Shown here: positions 1 through 12,306 of the stretch, piece after piece
Position numbering within the stretch: the first letter of the stretch is position 1
Layout: every line of letters starts with the position of its first letter
Made by a program: the position numbers and the translations under genes
Assembly: GCA_024138025.1 (NCBI GenBank)
Contig: JAMXBD010001250.1
Location: 62,001 to 126,000 of the forward strand
DNA length: 64,000 nt
Direction: 5' to 3'
Origin: Combretum micranthum
Taxonomy: Eukaryota; Streptophyta; Magnoliopsida; Myrtales; Combretaceae
The notes under the pieces: generated by a model
What the model saw: only the letters and a program-made list of their open reading frames with translations
What the model was told of the DNA's origin: nothing
The model's database searches: none

Positions 1-174
1 ACAACAAAACAACCTCACGCGATTCCTATAGTTGGAGAAACGAGGGTCAGTCAGAAATTAGTGGCACACCTTTTGGGATAGTGGTGTCACTACCTTCAAT
101 CCTAACCTGAGGAAACCCAATTTATGACTTTCTAGGGTTTTGAAAAAAAATCATGACCTAAAAAGTGATTTTAT

Positions 175-186
175 GCTCTGATACCA
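175..186 (-). other. Primer-binding site for initiator Met-tRNA
   Basis: The 12 bases directly inside the LTR read TGGTATCAGAGC on the minus strand, complementary to the 3' end of plant initiator tRNA-Met. This fixes the element's orientation. Confidence 0.75.
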
Positions 187-436
187 TGAAGAATTTAGGA
201 GTAGAGAATAATTCTTATTATTCCTCTTTTTTTTCTTGTTATAATTTTTTACATAATAGCATAGCGTTTATATACAATTACAAGAATGCTATATTAGGAA
301 AGACAATAAATCCTAATAAAACCTCTTAATCTAATATTTAATTCCTATAGCTATAACAATATTATACATATGTCAGCCAACATAATATTAAATTCCTACA
401 GCTAGCATAATAATATTACACATATGTCGGTTAACA
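187..436 (-). repeat. 5' LTR of the copia-like element
   Basis: A 250-bp LTR that on the minus strand begins TGTTAACC and ends TTCTTCA. The end at 187 is fixed by the abutting primer-binding site; the end at 436 is placed at the TG that gives the expected terminal dinucleotide. Its first ~100 bp on the minus strand hold an imperfect ~60-bp direct duplication, each copy carrying a CATATGT and a TAATATTAT motif. Confidence 0.65.
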
Positions 437-1019
437 TTCTTGTATCTCCCCGGAATCACTTCTAAGTGGACAATTTTGACTAAATTGGTTTTAAATGAAT
501 GGTTCAGATTGTTGATTTATCATATAGTCACTTATAAGTTACTGCATTTAGAAGTCACCAGCAAATAATATCAAACACGACAAATTACATGTTTTACCCC
601 TAGGCTTGTACACATGCCAGTATGACAATAACCGCCATGGAAGTAGACGATGTCATAGCAGAAACTAACGCTTTGGCTATGGTCAGCGGCTAGAGGACGT
701 TCAAGTAAAATGCACATTGGAGCATAACAAGACTTGTTTTCAAGAATTGATGCTTCAGAATATAATCATACCCCACTCTAGCTTGGTCAGGTCAGATGTA
801 ATGGTGTTGTGATGTTATACTTCTTATAGTAAGGAGAATATACAATACATTGCCCAGCTATTCAGGATATAAATGGACATAAGCTGTTTGATAAGTTATT
901 AATAGTTAATTTTTCTTTCTGTTCTTGCTACTTGAGGAGTGAATTGGCAGATGACTGCAGCACCATAACTATCCCCTTCTGATTGGTTTGTGTTGTGTGT
1001 CATCTGCTTTGTGCATTAG
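437..1019. other. Non-coding: copia flank and intron upstream of VAL-like exons
   Basis: No exon with VAL-like coding potential is visible here. The missing first exon of the downstream gene (first half of the PHD-like region, start codon) is not in this stretch, so it would have to lie beyond the retroelement, left of the window, or be lost. The last bases form a plausible splice acceptor (TGCATTAG). Confidence 0.5.
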
Positions 1020-3370
1020 GGCTTTATATGAGGATGGCAGCTTATGCGACATGTATCATGTAAAGGATAGTGGTTGGAGAAACTGTGACAGGTGTGAAAA
1101 GGTGAGACTATTAACATCAGCCCTCACAGTAAATATGTGTCTGCAAGGCTTCTTGATGTTTCAATTGCTATCAAGCTAAACCATTTTTGGTTTCCCCATC
1201 AGGCTGTGCATTGTGGGTGCATCATGTCACTACATACCTATATGATACTGGATATCGGAGGTGTAAGATGCATGGAATGTGTAAACGAGTTAGCAGTTGA
1301 GGTATATTTTAGACTTGTTCCTATTTTTATTACCAATGTTTCTGTACTGTTTCAAATGTTAATATGCTCAACAACTTGATTCACAAATCATACCATTATA
1401 CCTAACTTATATCATCATATGTTTCTTTTAGATCAATTGCCTGTGGTACTACTCCTAATACCTAGCCACGTTATACTAAGATGCACAGAATTAGAGAGGT
1501 GTTTAAGCAGTATCCGGTCAATAAATCAGAACATTGCAGTAATTTTAAGCAGTACTGATCTTTATTGTTGTCATCTTAAGCTTTTTTGTAATGACGACTT
1601 AATGCATAGTCAGTTTCTCATTGTAAGCGTGTATTACTTCCTTCTTGCAGCAGGATTTTACTATGGAATGCCAAACTTTAGATGATTTCCCTGCTACTGG
1701 ATTACACGTTGGGGTTGTTAATCTGCCTCCTGGTAAATACTGCATCTTACATAAGCAACTACTTAAATTAGGGAAGTCATACATTTGTGTCTTTTTCATG
1801 TTTGATTGTGTCTTATAATTGTTGCTTATTTGTCTCTATATTTAACAAACATTCGACGAGTAGAAGATGAAAACAAGACACCATCCAATAACAGAAGTAC
1901 AGAGGAGGAAAAAGAAAAAATAATCCCATCTTTGTTTATCCTGGTAACACAAATACGATATGGTATAATATGAAGATAAGCTCATAAAAGACAAAACAAA
2001 CTACAAATAAAGAAGTTTCACAAGCACCAGAATTTTATAAAACACAAATAAAAAGACAACAGCTCAATCTAACCTTCTTTCCATGGTTATTTAGGAATAT
2101 ATCAGGGTGAGCATCAGACTGGAACAACTCATGCTCCGGTAATTAATGCATCACATGGTGTTGTTGTTCCTGCCCTAGATGGACAAGTTTCTCCTCCTGC
2201 TTTGATGCTTCCTGGAGTTGAACAGTCTACTGACCCTTACATTGTTAGTCCACTACTTCATGGAGATGTTCCAGGAAAAGTTTTGTCAGATAGGGATTGC
2301 TTGAACAAAATAACCAAAGAGAAAACTCAAGAACATTCCATAATGTATCCTCTAGATTGTCTCATGAAATTCTTTTCTTCAATTTTCGCATGATTTAGAA
2401 ATTATTTCTTTTAATAAAATCTTTACTTGAATCTTATGTGTCTCCTTGAACAAACATCAGCTTTAACTGTCATAAGTTGTTTGACCATGTCTTGACTCGA
2501 GTTGATGCAGATCACAAGAAAGGACATCTAGCAATATACAAAAAACATGCAGAGGTCAGTCCTCTTCTGCTTTACATAATAATATTCTGTAGTTTGCCAA
2601 AGTAGATTTTTCTTCTCATAAAACAATTCAGTAGACCTCAGGTTTAAAATACCCACGCATTATTTTTCAGTTCCATACAAAGCAAAAAAGGGTTGCATAT
2701 CAATATCTTACGCTCTTTGTTTAATCATTAACTTATGAGACCATCAACAGATTGAAGTAATGACATCCCCGGGCAAGAATAACAATCTTTCAACCAACTT
2801 GCTTCTGTCCTATCTGCAAAGATATACCTCATATTGATGAAACTGATATTGCAATAGGAACACTTACTGAAAGTTTTGAAGTCCAAAGAAGTACTGTTAA
2901 TGTCCAGGATACCAAAGGGAATGATTGGGAATTTAAGCTGTGCTTCAGGCCAAATAAAAGGCCCAGATATGTTTTGGATGGAGTTAAAGACTGTAAGCTG
3001 TCAATGCAATGGCAAGTTGGTGATATAGGTAAGTTTTTCATCTGTCATTTCAAAGCTTAACATATAGGTTGAAGCCAAAAGAATATAGAATTTATTGAAT
3101 ATCGATTTATTATTCTCAGCCTTACATATGATTCCCTTTCGCTTTTTGGTTCTCCTGCATAGCCTTCTATCAATTTTCTTATAATAAAAAGAATATGTTG
3201 CATATTCTTATAATGATAACTTCTACATCCACTTATATGAATTTCTTAGAGAAAGATATAATTATGTATGCTTGTACTTCTTTTTTGCAGTCACCTTTTA
3301 CAATAAAGAACCACCGCAAGGAAAATTTATCATAAGACTCACAAAGGCTCAAGATATTCCAAGAGTCAAG
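1020..3370 (+). CDS. VAL/HSI2-like B3-domain gene, partial, seven exons
   Basis: Seven exons join in one open frame across GT-AG introns: 1020-1101, 1203-1301, 1651-1732, 2095-2344, 2511-2554, 2822-3028, 3291-3370. Exons 1-2 encode the C-terminal part of a VAL-type PHD-like zinc region (NCDRC, HCGC, CMEC ligand pairs and the DSGW motif). Exons 6-7 encode the C-terminal part of a B3 domain (QDTKGNDWEFKL, PRYVLDGV, MQWQVGD, VTF, GKFIIRLTKA). In Arabidopsis, VAL proteins are nuclear repressors that bind RY elements and silence seed-maturation genes. Odd points: the first exon is absent; the start of the B3 domain (the strands around the usual SDAGRIGRLVLPK motif) is missing between exons 5 and 6; no CW zinc finger or EAR motif follows. 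It may be a decayed copy or a diverged VAL paralogue. Family assignment is firm; function is not. Confidence 0.75.
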
Positions 3371-4309
3371 GTACCATTTGTAAAGCTCATTATTTCTGAC
3401 TTTTCACCTGTCTTGAAGAAGATTATTATATTTATGGCTCTTAAGGGAATTAGATTAAAGCATAGCACATTTGACCATGATTTATTTCCAAAATCAAAAC
3501 TATGTTTTAAGATCTCTCTTAATGGTATTTGAAATTTAGGATATAGGTTTTGATGGCAATTGTTAGCTTAAATTTGACATATGCCACCAATATTTGAATC
3601 AAGGGCCCCCTTAACGGAAGTCATTGAACATACGGGAATTAGTGGTATCATTTACCAATGGAAGTTCCGAAACTAGCTCACACCGCATATTGTAACCTGG
3701 ATCTTCTGTCTGAATCTCCCTTGTGTTCGTCAGTCTGAATGTTATAATAATTAGGCGCACAAGTTCTAAAAATTAGATTTCAACTTGATCATATAAAAGG
3801 CAGTACATAATTGTTTCCTCTGCTGAAATGGTAGTTATTTGCTAAGAACCTAGTGAAAGACTTGATTCCTGAATTAAATTTGATTGTATCAGTGCTGCAT
3901 TATGCTGTTTATCTAGTGAAAAAACATGATTTAATAGATATCTTCTAGCAGCAAAGAATTCTATCTTCCTTTCCATATCAAATTGAATTTTTGATAAAAA
4001 CTTCCCTCTATATGAGATTTGTCAATCATTGTCTTACACACAATAACCACAGGTGACAAGGAGATGGAATTAGAGAATTCAACAGAATTGGTAGCTACAA
4101 ATTTAGAATTTCTTATCAACAATATAAGATACATCTAAATTACAACTTAATACAGTTTAAAACCAGTATCATTCTAAGATAAATACAAGTTAAGGAAGAT
4201 ATATATAGCATGACTAGAAATCAATCTACATTTATTATTATATGGATGTTCAACTCATTCCTGAAGATGAATAGTGTAGGGACGGATTTATATAAACTAT
4301 CGAGATGAA
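3371..4309. other. Non-coding DNA after the last clear VAL-like exon
   Basis: Begins with a good splice donor (AAG|GTACC) after exon 3291-3370, so it is intron if the gene continues. No further VAL-type exon is recognisable. Confidence 0.45.
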
Positions 4310-7099
4310 TTTGAAACTTTAGCTAATGGTGATCTGATTTGGCATATCTTTATTCCCTAAATTATAAACTTGTATATCCTATTTCTGCTGAAAGAATTGC
4401 AAGTTGTAAGATTTGAATCCGAATCTGTTCCTTAACCTTGTATTCTCCATTATGATGTCTGCTTAACTATACCGCTAAGAGAGACTCAAACTATAATTCC
4501 ATGCAAGTATTCATCTGTCAGCCCAGTGCCTCTAGATCTCATTCTTAGAAGATGAGTGGGAATATATTCTTGAGACTTGATGTTCTATTCAGGAGTCACA
4601 TTCAAGAGCTTTAAGAGTCTTGCAATTCAATCACACTCTTTTTGTAAATTAGGGTTCAGTGTGACAGAACAGGTGATATTTAAGGCCCATCACTGTCCAT
4701 GATACCGATCTTAGTTTTATCATATCCTGCTAGTCATCTTTTAAGCTTCTTGAAGCAAACATACAAAATAATGTACATTGAGAAAAATTTCCTTGAAACG
4801 GTTTTTTTTGCAAAATATTTTTGTGATTAGCATTTTTAGATCAAGCTTTCAGAATACATTTTTGATCTACCACAACAAATTATGCCCCACTTGGAGAAAC
4901 ATGGACATATTGCACTTGATAAACACAATTTCCAGCAATCATGTTTTCGAAATGCCCTTTTCACTTTTCTTTTACAACTACGGGAATATTTGTTATGTTT
5001 TGACTGTCATAAGAATTTTTTCTCTCCCCCTTGAGGATCAAAAGACTTCACCATTTGCACTGGTGGGATTGCTCTTGTTGTTAATGGAGGAATCCCTCTA
5101 GCTTCCTAAAGTTTGTAATTAAGCATACAAAGCAGAAGCTCATGAAAGGAGGGTAATCATTGCAATAAAGCCACATCTAATATAATGACCTTGAAGATGA
5201 AGCTATGAAACATCCATAAATTCATGCTTATACGTATTTGCATAATCAATTTTCCATAGTGAACTTCTAGAAAGCCAAAACATGCTTAGTTTTCTTGCAA
5301 AAATGTATTTTCTAACCATGTATTTTTCATATTTTTATCTAATCCATTGTGGTAAATTAAGAATGTGTTTTCAATACATGTTTCCAAGAAAGATAATATC
5401 AAGATTAGTTCACACTAGACAAATCAATTTTCAACATAAACTTAAAAAAAAAAACACTACCTTTTTGTATAAAAATGTTTCTTAAACATGTATTTGTATA
5501 TCCTTATCTACTATTATAGCACATTGAAAATGTGTCTTCATATGCATTTCCAAATAGCATGGGAAACAATTTGTGACAAACCAGTCTTTAGGAATCTCTT
5601 TTGAATATATGGTAATTTCTTATTTTAAGATGAAGGGACTTCAAAAGACTTTTTCACTTGCCAAACATTGTTTCCTCAGATACCTTCCAATCAAAAGAGT
5701 TCTATCCCCCTTAAATGTTGATAAATCATCATACCATCTCAGGTTTTAAGGCATCTCCATCAATTCCATTGGTACCATTGCCATTGCTTCATTTACCAGC
5801 TTAAAGTTCTTTTTCCTGTTTATAATATGTTATAGAGCTATCTAAGAAATTTTTCCTTCCTTGCATCCATTATCTGTGTATTATAAAGTGTCTCTCTTCA
5901 ATATTTGCATATCCATCTTACCGAAAATATTTGTATTGCCATTTTGTACTTCAAGTCCCCTTTGATTTCTGTGCCTCCCAACTTCAAGAAAATAAAAGGG
6001 AATCAGAACAAGACTAGGATTACTTGCTTGACTACTGTGCAATTTTCTTCTTCAAGTTTCCAAGATCGTAGATTCATCATTCACTTGAATTCTTCCAAAA
6101 TTCATCTTTAAAGAATGCATATTGGGTGCTTTTTGGAATCAGAATCTTCAAATTGATATTTGTAATGGTAGATCATCTTGATTGTGAGGATCATCAAGAT
6201 CACATTGATACAATTATACTATTAAGTCAAATCAAGATATATGTGAACCTTTAGCTAATTATGATTTGATTTGGCATATGTTTGTTCCCTAACTTATAAA
6301 ATTGTATATTTTGGTTTTGCTAGAAGAATTGCAAAGTCGTAAAATTGGAATTTGAACCATTCCTCAACCTTGTATTCTTAATCATGATGTCTTCTTAACT
6401 AATGCCAACAATTAATAGAGACAATCAAACTATGAGTCCATGCAAAATATTCATCTCTCAGCCCAAAGATGCTAGATCTCATCCTAAGAAGACGGGTCGG
6501 AAAATATCTTCGAGGCTTAAGGTTTTATCCATAAGATGCAATCAAGAATTTCAAGCAGTCTAGCAACTCAATTACACTCCTGTCCTAGATTGAGATATGG
6601 TGTGAAAGATAACAGGCAGCATCCTAGGTCCATCACTATTGATGACGTGATATTATTCTTATCATATCCTGCTAGTCATTTTTAAGCTTCTTGGTGGCAA
6701 AGGTACAAAAATACTGTACATTGTTAAAAAAAGTTCATAGAAATAGTCTTTTGCGAAGTATTTTCATTATTAGTATTTCTAAAGTGTGCTTCAAAATATA
6801 TTTTTATTTGCCACAACAAATTATGCCCCTGTTAGAAAAACATACATAGACATAGTGCCCTTGATAAACACAATTCGCAGAAAACATGTTCTTAAAATTG
6901 CTTTTCTTAAGTCATCTTTATCATAAATCTGCAGGAGCAAGTTGTGGTCTATTTGACTTGTTGTGTTGTCATTGTCATAGGATTTTTTCCTTTTCCTCGA
7001 GGATCAAAAGATTTTTCATCTTGCATATGTTACTTGTCCACGGGATTATATTGCTCTGGCTTTTAATGGACGGATCCCTTTACCTTTTTAGTTTCTATG

Positions 7100-7387
7100 T
7101 GTTATAAAATAAATATAATAAGTCATACTATATTTACAAGCTTAAGCTTTTAAATTAGATGGTTGTAGTGCTAACTTTAACATGACATCAGAGTGGGAGA
7201 TCATAAGTTCGAATTTTTACATGCTCATTACAATCCCATTAAATTAAGTCTTTCACTTGATGGTTCTTAGTCAATCAAAGTCCCAATCCACAAGTGAGAG
7301 GAAGTGTTATAGAATAAATGTAATAGCCCACACCATAATTATAGGCTTAAATTTTTAGATTAGATGGTTATGGCACTAATCTTAACA
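7100..7387 (+). mobile_element. Complete TRIM retroelement, 83-bp LTRs, in tandem unit 2
   Basis: Two similar 83-bp direct repeats (7100-7182 and 7305-7387) start TGTTATA and end TTAACA. The first is followed at 7183 by TGACATCAGAG, a degenerate initiator Met-tRNA primer site; the second is preceded by a purine-rich tract (GTGAGAGGAAG). The element is flanked by a perfect 5-bp duplication CTATG (7095-7099 and 7388-7392). It has no coding capacity, so it is a terminal-repeat retrotransposon in miniature that must have been mobilised by another element. It inserted after the 2-kb units had duplicated, since units 1 and 3 lack it. Strand follows the primer site and purine tract. Confidence 0.85.
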
Positions 7388-8418
7388 CTATGTAGCCAAA
7401 CAAAACAAAAGCTCATGAAATGAGGATAATCATCGTGATAAAGCCAAATGCAATATAGTCAAAAAAATTGGCCATGAATTAAAAGTAATGAAACATTCAT
7501 AAATGCATGCATATGCATGTCTGCACAATCGATTTTCTATAGCAAATTTCCAAAAAGTACATGTCAGTTTTCTTCCAAAAACGTGTTTATAGAACATGTA
7601 TGTTCTATTGTTTTTATTTAATCCATTGTGCATGTTTCCTAAAAGACAACATTGGAAAAAGTTGGCACCAGACAAATCAATTTTCTACAAACTTTTCTTG
7701 TAAAAATGTGTTCCTTAAACACATATTCTTTATGTTGTTATCTGCTCTGTTATAGCAGATTCAAAATGTGTCTTCAAGACATGTTTCCCAAATGTATTGG
7801 AAATAGTTTGAAATGGACCAATCTTTAGGAATCTCTTTTTAAAAGTATGGTAATACTATTAATGGTCAAGGGACTTCAAAACCCTTTTTCACTTGTCTAA
7901 ATGTCACTTCACATCATAATCGTCCAATTGAAACAGTTCTATCCCCCTTGAATGGTTGATAAATTATGATACCACCTTAGGATTCCAAGGTATCTCTATT
8001 AATTCTATTGCAACCATCAATGCTATCGCCACAACTTCATTTGTCAACTCATAGTTATTTTTCCTGTTTACAAATATTATAGACGTTTACGGAACATTCC
8101 CTTTTCCATACATTCATTGTTTGTGTATTCTAAAGTCTCTCTCTTCAGTATTTTCAATATACACCGTACTAAAAAGGTGTTTGTTGCCATTTTGAACTTC
8201 ATGACCCGTTTAGTCTCTGTACCACCCAACTTCAAGAAAACAAAAGATATTTGAAGCAAGATTATAATCACTTGCTTGCATACTCGTAATTTTCTTCCTT
8301 AAGTTTCTAAAATGCAAGATTCATCTTTCAATTGAATTCTTCCCAAATTTATATTTAAAGAATGCATGCTGGCTGTTTTGGAAACAAAATCTTCAAATTG
8401 GTATTTGTCATGGTAGAC

Positions 8419-8502
8419 TATCTTGACCGAGAGGATCATCAAAATCACATTGATTCTAACTATCTTGACCGAGAGGATCATCAAAATCACATTGATTCTA
8501 AC
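8419..8502. repeat. Perfect 42-bp tandem duplication
   Basis: The 42 bases 8419-8460 are repeated exactly at 8461-8502. The surrounding 2-kb units match only imperfectly, and the matching place in unit 1 (about 6170-6215) has a single copy, so this is a recent local duplication. Confidence 0.9.
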
Positions 8503-10411
8503 ATCCTATTATACTCAAATCAAGATATATTTGAAAAGTTAGCCAATTATGGTTCGATTTTGCATATCTTTATTTCCTAAATTATAAAAACTGTATATTC
8601 TCTTTTTGGTAAACAAATTTCAAAGTAGTGAAATTTGAATCTGACTCTGTTCCTCCACCTTGTATTTGTCATCATGATGTCTTTATAACTATTAACTAGT
8701 GCGAACAGCTAATAGAGACAGTCAAACTATGAATTCATGCAAAGGATTCATCTCTCAGCCTAGTGACACTAGATCTCATCACCCTTAGAAGATAATGGAA
8801 AAAATTCTTAAGGCTTAGGGTTTTATCCATGAGTTGCATTCAAGAGCTTTAGGCACTCTTGCCAATCAATCACTCTTTTCCTGAACTAGGATTTGGTGTG
8901 ACAGATAATAGTTGGTATCCTAGGTCCGCTTCTTGAAGTGTGGAAAGAGCACTTTTTGAAGGCAAATGTACTATAATACTGTACATTGAGAAAAAGTTCC
9001 CAGAAGGGGTCTTTTGCAAACTATTTTTTTGATTAGGATATTAATAAATGTGCTATGAGAATACATTTTTGATCTGCCACAACAAAACCTTTTGAAGAAA
9101 CATAGACATAGTGCACTTGATAAACACAATTTACAGAAAACGTGTCTTCCAAATGATTTTTCAGTTATCTTTGTGCATTAGCTCTTCCTTGTATACTAGA
9201 TTGGTTATTATGCTCGTCTGAAACATGACTGAAGGAAAAAAGGGGACTCCGTGCAAATGTAAATCCATGAGAGCAAGCTGTGGTCTATATTGATTTGATG
9301 CCCCCTGCCCAAGAGGATCAACAGATTTGTCAAACTACATATGTTACATTTCCACAGGATTGCTCCTCTTGTTAGTGATGGATCCCTCTACCTTCCTATT
9401 TCTATCTTGCAAATGAATTGATCACGAAATAAAAGTAATAGGATGTTCATAAATTCATGCTTATACATGTTTGCATAATCAATTTTCTACAATAAACATT
9501 TAGACAGCAAAAACATGTTACTTTTTCCTGCAAAAATGTGTTTCTTAAACATGCATTTTCTTTTTCTTTCTTGTTCTTGTTCTTCTTCTTCTTCTTTTGA
9601 CTATCTATTGTGGCAGATCAAAATCGTGCTTCCATACATGTTTCCAAAAAAGATAATCCCAAAAACAGTTTGTTATAGACAAATCAATTTCAACAATGAA
9701 CTGCAAAACACTTGGGTTTTTCCTCTTTTTGTATGAAAAACATGTCCCTTAAACATGCAATCCCCTTATGTTTCTATCTTCTTCATTGTGCCTGATATAA
9801 AACGTGTCTTCAATAATAGGTTCCAAATAGAATAGGAAATAGCATGCAAGAGACCGATATTTAGGAATTCCAGTATGGTGATTTCTTACCTTTATAGTCA
9901 AAGGGACTTCAAAAGCTTTTGTCTAAATGCCATTTCCTGTCAGATGCTTTCAATTAAAAGAGTTCCCCTGCCCCTTTAATGGTTCATAAATCGTGATATC
10001 ATCTCATATCTATGGCATCTCCAATAGTTCCTTTGCAAACGTAAGTGCTGTCGCCATGGCTTCATTTTCCAATACGAAACTCTTTTTCCTGTTTCGAAAA
10101 TGTTGCAGAGCCATTTGAGAATCTTTCCCTGTTAACATATTCATTACTTAGGTATTCTAAAGAATCTCTCTTCAAAATATGTCCAATCTTCTTGAAAAGA
10201 TTTTTGTTGCCATTTTAAACTCAGGAGCCCTGAGGTTATCATTCCCTCCGACTTCAAGAAATAAAAGAGATTTGGAGCAAGACTACGATCAACATAATAA
10301 TTTGGATTTTACATGTTCTTTTTCTTGTTTTAAATTTCTCTCATCCCTTAAGTTAACGGAGTAAAGATTGACTTTACAATGTTTCATTCTGCTGCTGATT
10401 TCTGTTTGCAG

Positions 10412-10435
10412 ACCAGATCGCAAAGAGCTGCTTGA
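10412..10435 (+). CDS. Possible terminal exon of the VAL-like gene (weak)
   Basis: A good acceptor (TTTCTGTTTGCAG) precedes this stretch. Continuing in phase 0 from the exon ending at 3370 gives seven codons and a TGA, which would make a truncated C-terminus across a ~7-kb intron. In another phase the same sequence stays open to a donor near 10468 (reading DRKELLDEGLGCYMMEPG), so an internal exon of something else is equally possible. The position just after the 2-kb array is the main argument for a link to the gene. Confidence 0.25.
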   Translation, partial: TRSQRAA

Positions 10436-10468
10436 TGAAGGTTTGGGGTGCTATATGATGGAGCCAGG

Positions 10469-11927
10469 TCTTTCCTTTCCTATTGTTGTTGAACATTATA
10501 AAACATATTAAGTGGATTTTCTTTTAAGGTAAGAACATATTTGGAAGGATTGACATATCATGAACCTCAACTATGTAGTAAGTCTTATGGAACTTTCAGA
10601 TTAAGCAATTTGTGTCTATATTTTTTCTAATAAGGAAATTCAAAAGGAACTAAATTACATCCCTTTTCCATTGGAATTTTCATAGTTTTTTGCATGTCTT
10701 CGTTACATCTGCCCAAGTAATCTCTTGGTGCATCTCCAAAATATTTCGCGATGAGTTTTTACCTTTTAAGATGAAGCCACTTAATTCGGGGCTGCTATTA
10801 GAGGTTGGCTAGTTTTTTTGGCTAGTACTGCTTAAAGTTAAGGACTTACACATGGGTTAGAAGATGAAAATGGCTGAAATGACAATATCTGTATGGTCGT
10901 TAAGATCGTAGCCAATAATGTTGTAGTCTAATGACATTTTACATATCTCTCAAGTGAGATGTAATATGTTCAAATGCTCCTCTCCCCATTGTAATGAGTA
11001 GAAAAAAAAAAATTGGTATCCATGATACAGATTTTTTTTCGTGATCATAAGAGGAAGAGGGATTCAAAACTATACCATCCCACTTTGGATTATCCAACAA
11101 TCACAACAAAATCTAAATTCAAAGCTTTACCATCCTACCTAATATGAGAAAACATGCATTTAACGTGATACGCCATGTGAAATGACTAGTAGTATAGCTA
11201 CCAATATTGATAATTTTATAAAAACTATAAACCATTTCTCTAGTTTGTTTAAAATATGATGGCACTCGTCAACCACTTACCCAAACAAATGGCATATCAC
11301 ACCATTGAATCTTTTCCACTTAATCTTAAGCTTTCTAGATATATATTATATTCAGCCCCGTAATACATTATAGCCTTACCACTTTTGTCTAGCCCGTTTG
11401 TTTCATTCTATACACCAATTCTAATGTCAACATGATAGCAAAGTTAGTACCACGACAAGTAGAAAATATCCTTATCAAGACCGCTCATCATTGGGTTCTA
11501 ATATCCACTTTTTCTGTGCTCTCCCTGTTTGTCACGCTCGTATGTTTCTGTTCAACGTGCAATTGTTTTAGCCAACACCCACATGGTCAAAGACTTCGTT
11601 AGGTGAGCGGCTTAAGACTTTCATGCACTGCATAGTCCACAAACCACCGAGTGCCACATTCCCAAATTATTAGGTTCTAGTTAGAACTTTTAAGATGGAC
11701 TGTGTGTGTGTTTCAACCATTCTGATGTAGATCTTCATATGGATGAAGAAATAATTGGTAAAGTTGAATTTAACTCTGCAATTAACACAAGCTAATGTTT
11801 TGTATTTATTTATTCATATTAAACAGAAAACAAATGAACCTAAGGCATTGATCTTATGTATACAAGTCTTATTGAGGAAAGCATATAATTACTGTTCTAG
11901 TAATAGCAGAATTCTTTTCCCACCTAA
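10469..11927. other. Intergenic, nothing recognised
   Basis: AT-rich with short poly-A and poly-T runs. No convincing exon, RNA gene or mobile-element end was seen on either strand. Confidence 0.4.
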
Positions 11928-12306
11928 TCACTCCTCTCCTATGCATAACATAGAATAGATACTCACTGTCGGGCAAACAAAGAAAGAATGATCCTCCAAC
12001 CAGGAAAAGCACCTGTCCAAATGGCAATCTTGGCGCTCTCTTTCATCTTGCCGCGACACCAAAATCTTCCCTCGTTTTGGGATCCAGAAGCACCATAAAA
12101 TTTTTTTTTTTTCCAAAATTGCGAAGACATTGCAATCTCCACTGACACTTAATAATCCAGTTCCGGCACCACTGAATGTCTATGCCAGTCATTTGAAAAC
12201 CATGTAATCTAGATGTAGAACCTAATTTAATGGCATCCAAACATATAAGAGCATCCCCATTCAATGCAACCATCATCACATGATTATTTGACTAAAATCT
12301 GTAATC
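11928..12306 (-). other. Likely 3' UTR of the DUF4408/DUF761 gene
   Basis: This lies directly after the stop codon at 12307-12309 on the minus strand and is less AT-rich than the intergenic DNA beyond. Three overlapping short frames exist, but none resembles a known protein or continues through splice sites. A tandem AATAAA-type signal (minus strand, near 11800) is far but possible. Confidence 0.4.

Larger units (their letters stand above)
1..436 (-). mobile_element. Ty1/copia-like LTR retrotransposon, 5' end only (cut by window edge)
   Basis: Read on the minus strand, an LTR with TG...CA ends is followed directly by a 12-base sequence (TGGTATCAGAGC) that is the standard primer-binding site for initiator methionine tRNA in plant copia elements. 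The internal region then continues toward position 1 and leaves the window, so neither the coding region nor the second LTR is visible and no target duplication can be tested. It lies just upstream of the VAL-like exons. Copia is inferred from the primer site and LTR size only. Confidence 0.7.
4310..10330. repeat. Three diverged tandem copies of an unknown ~2-kb unit
   Basis: The same string of landmarks recurs three times in the same order. Unit 1 is about 4310-6237, unit 2 about 6238-8526, unit 3 about 8527-10330. Shared landmarks: GATTTGGCATATCTTT (4336, 6260, 8556), the AGATCTCAT...TAGAAGA block (4530, 6474, 8770), ACTGTACATTG-type blocks (4770, 6713, 8977), CACTTGATAAACACAATT (4913, 6850, 9115), and a block ending CTTCAAGAAA (5985, 8232, 10252). 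Unit 2 is about 300 bp longer, which its TRIM insertion explains. Each unit holds an internal sub-repeat of roughly 180 bp marked by AAAAATGTN(TT)TCTTAAACATG. No long open frame is conserved between units, so it is probably non-coding. I do not recognise the family. Confidence 0.8.

Noticed and set aside
2829..3041. 70-codon minus-strand frame
   Set aside because: Antisense shadow of the B3 exon.
8362..8580. Frames on both strands with a repeated peptide
   Set aside because: They only reflect the 42-bp tandem duplication in non-coding repeat DNA.
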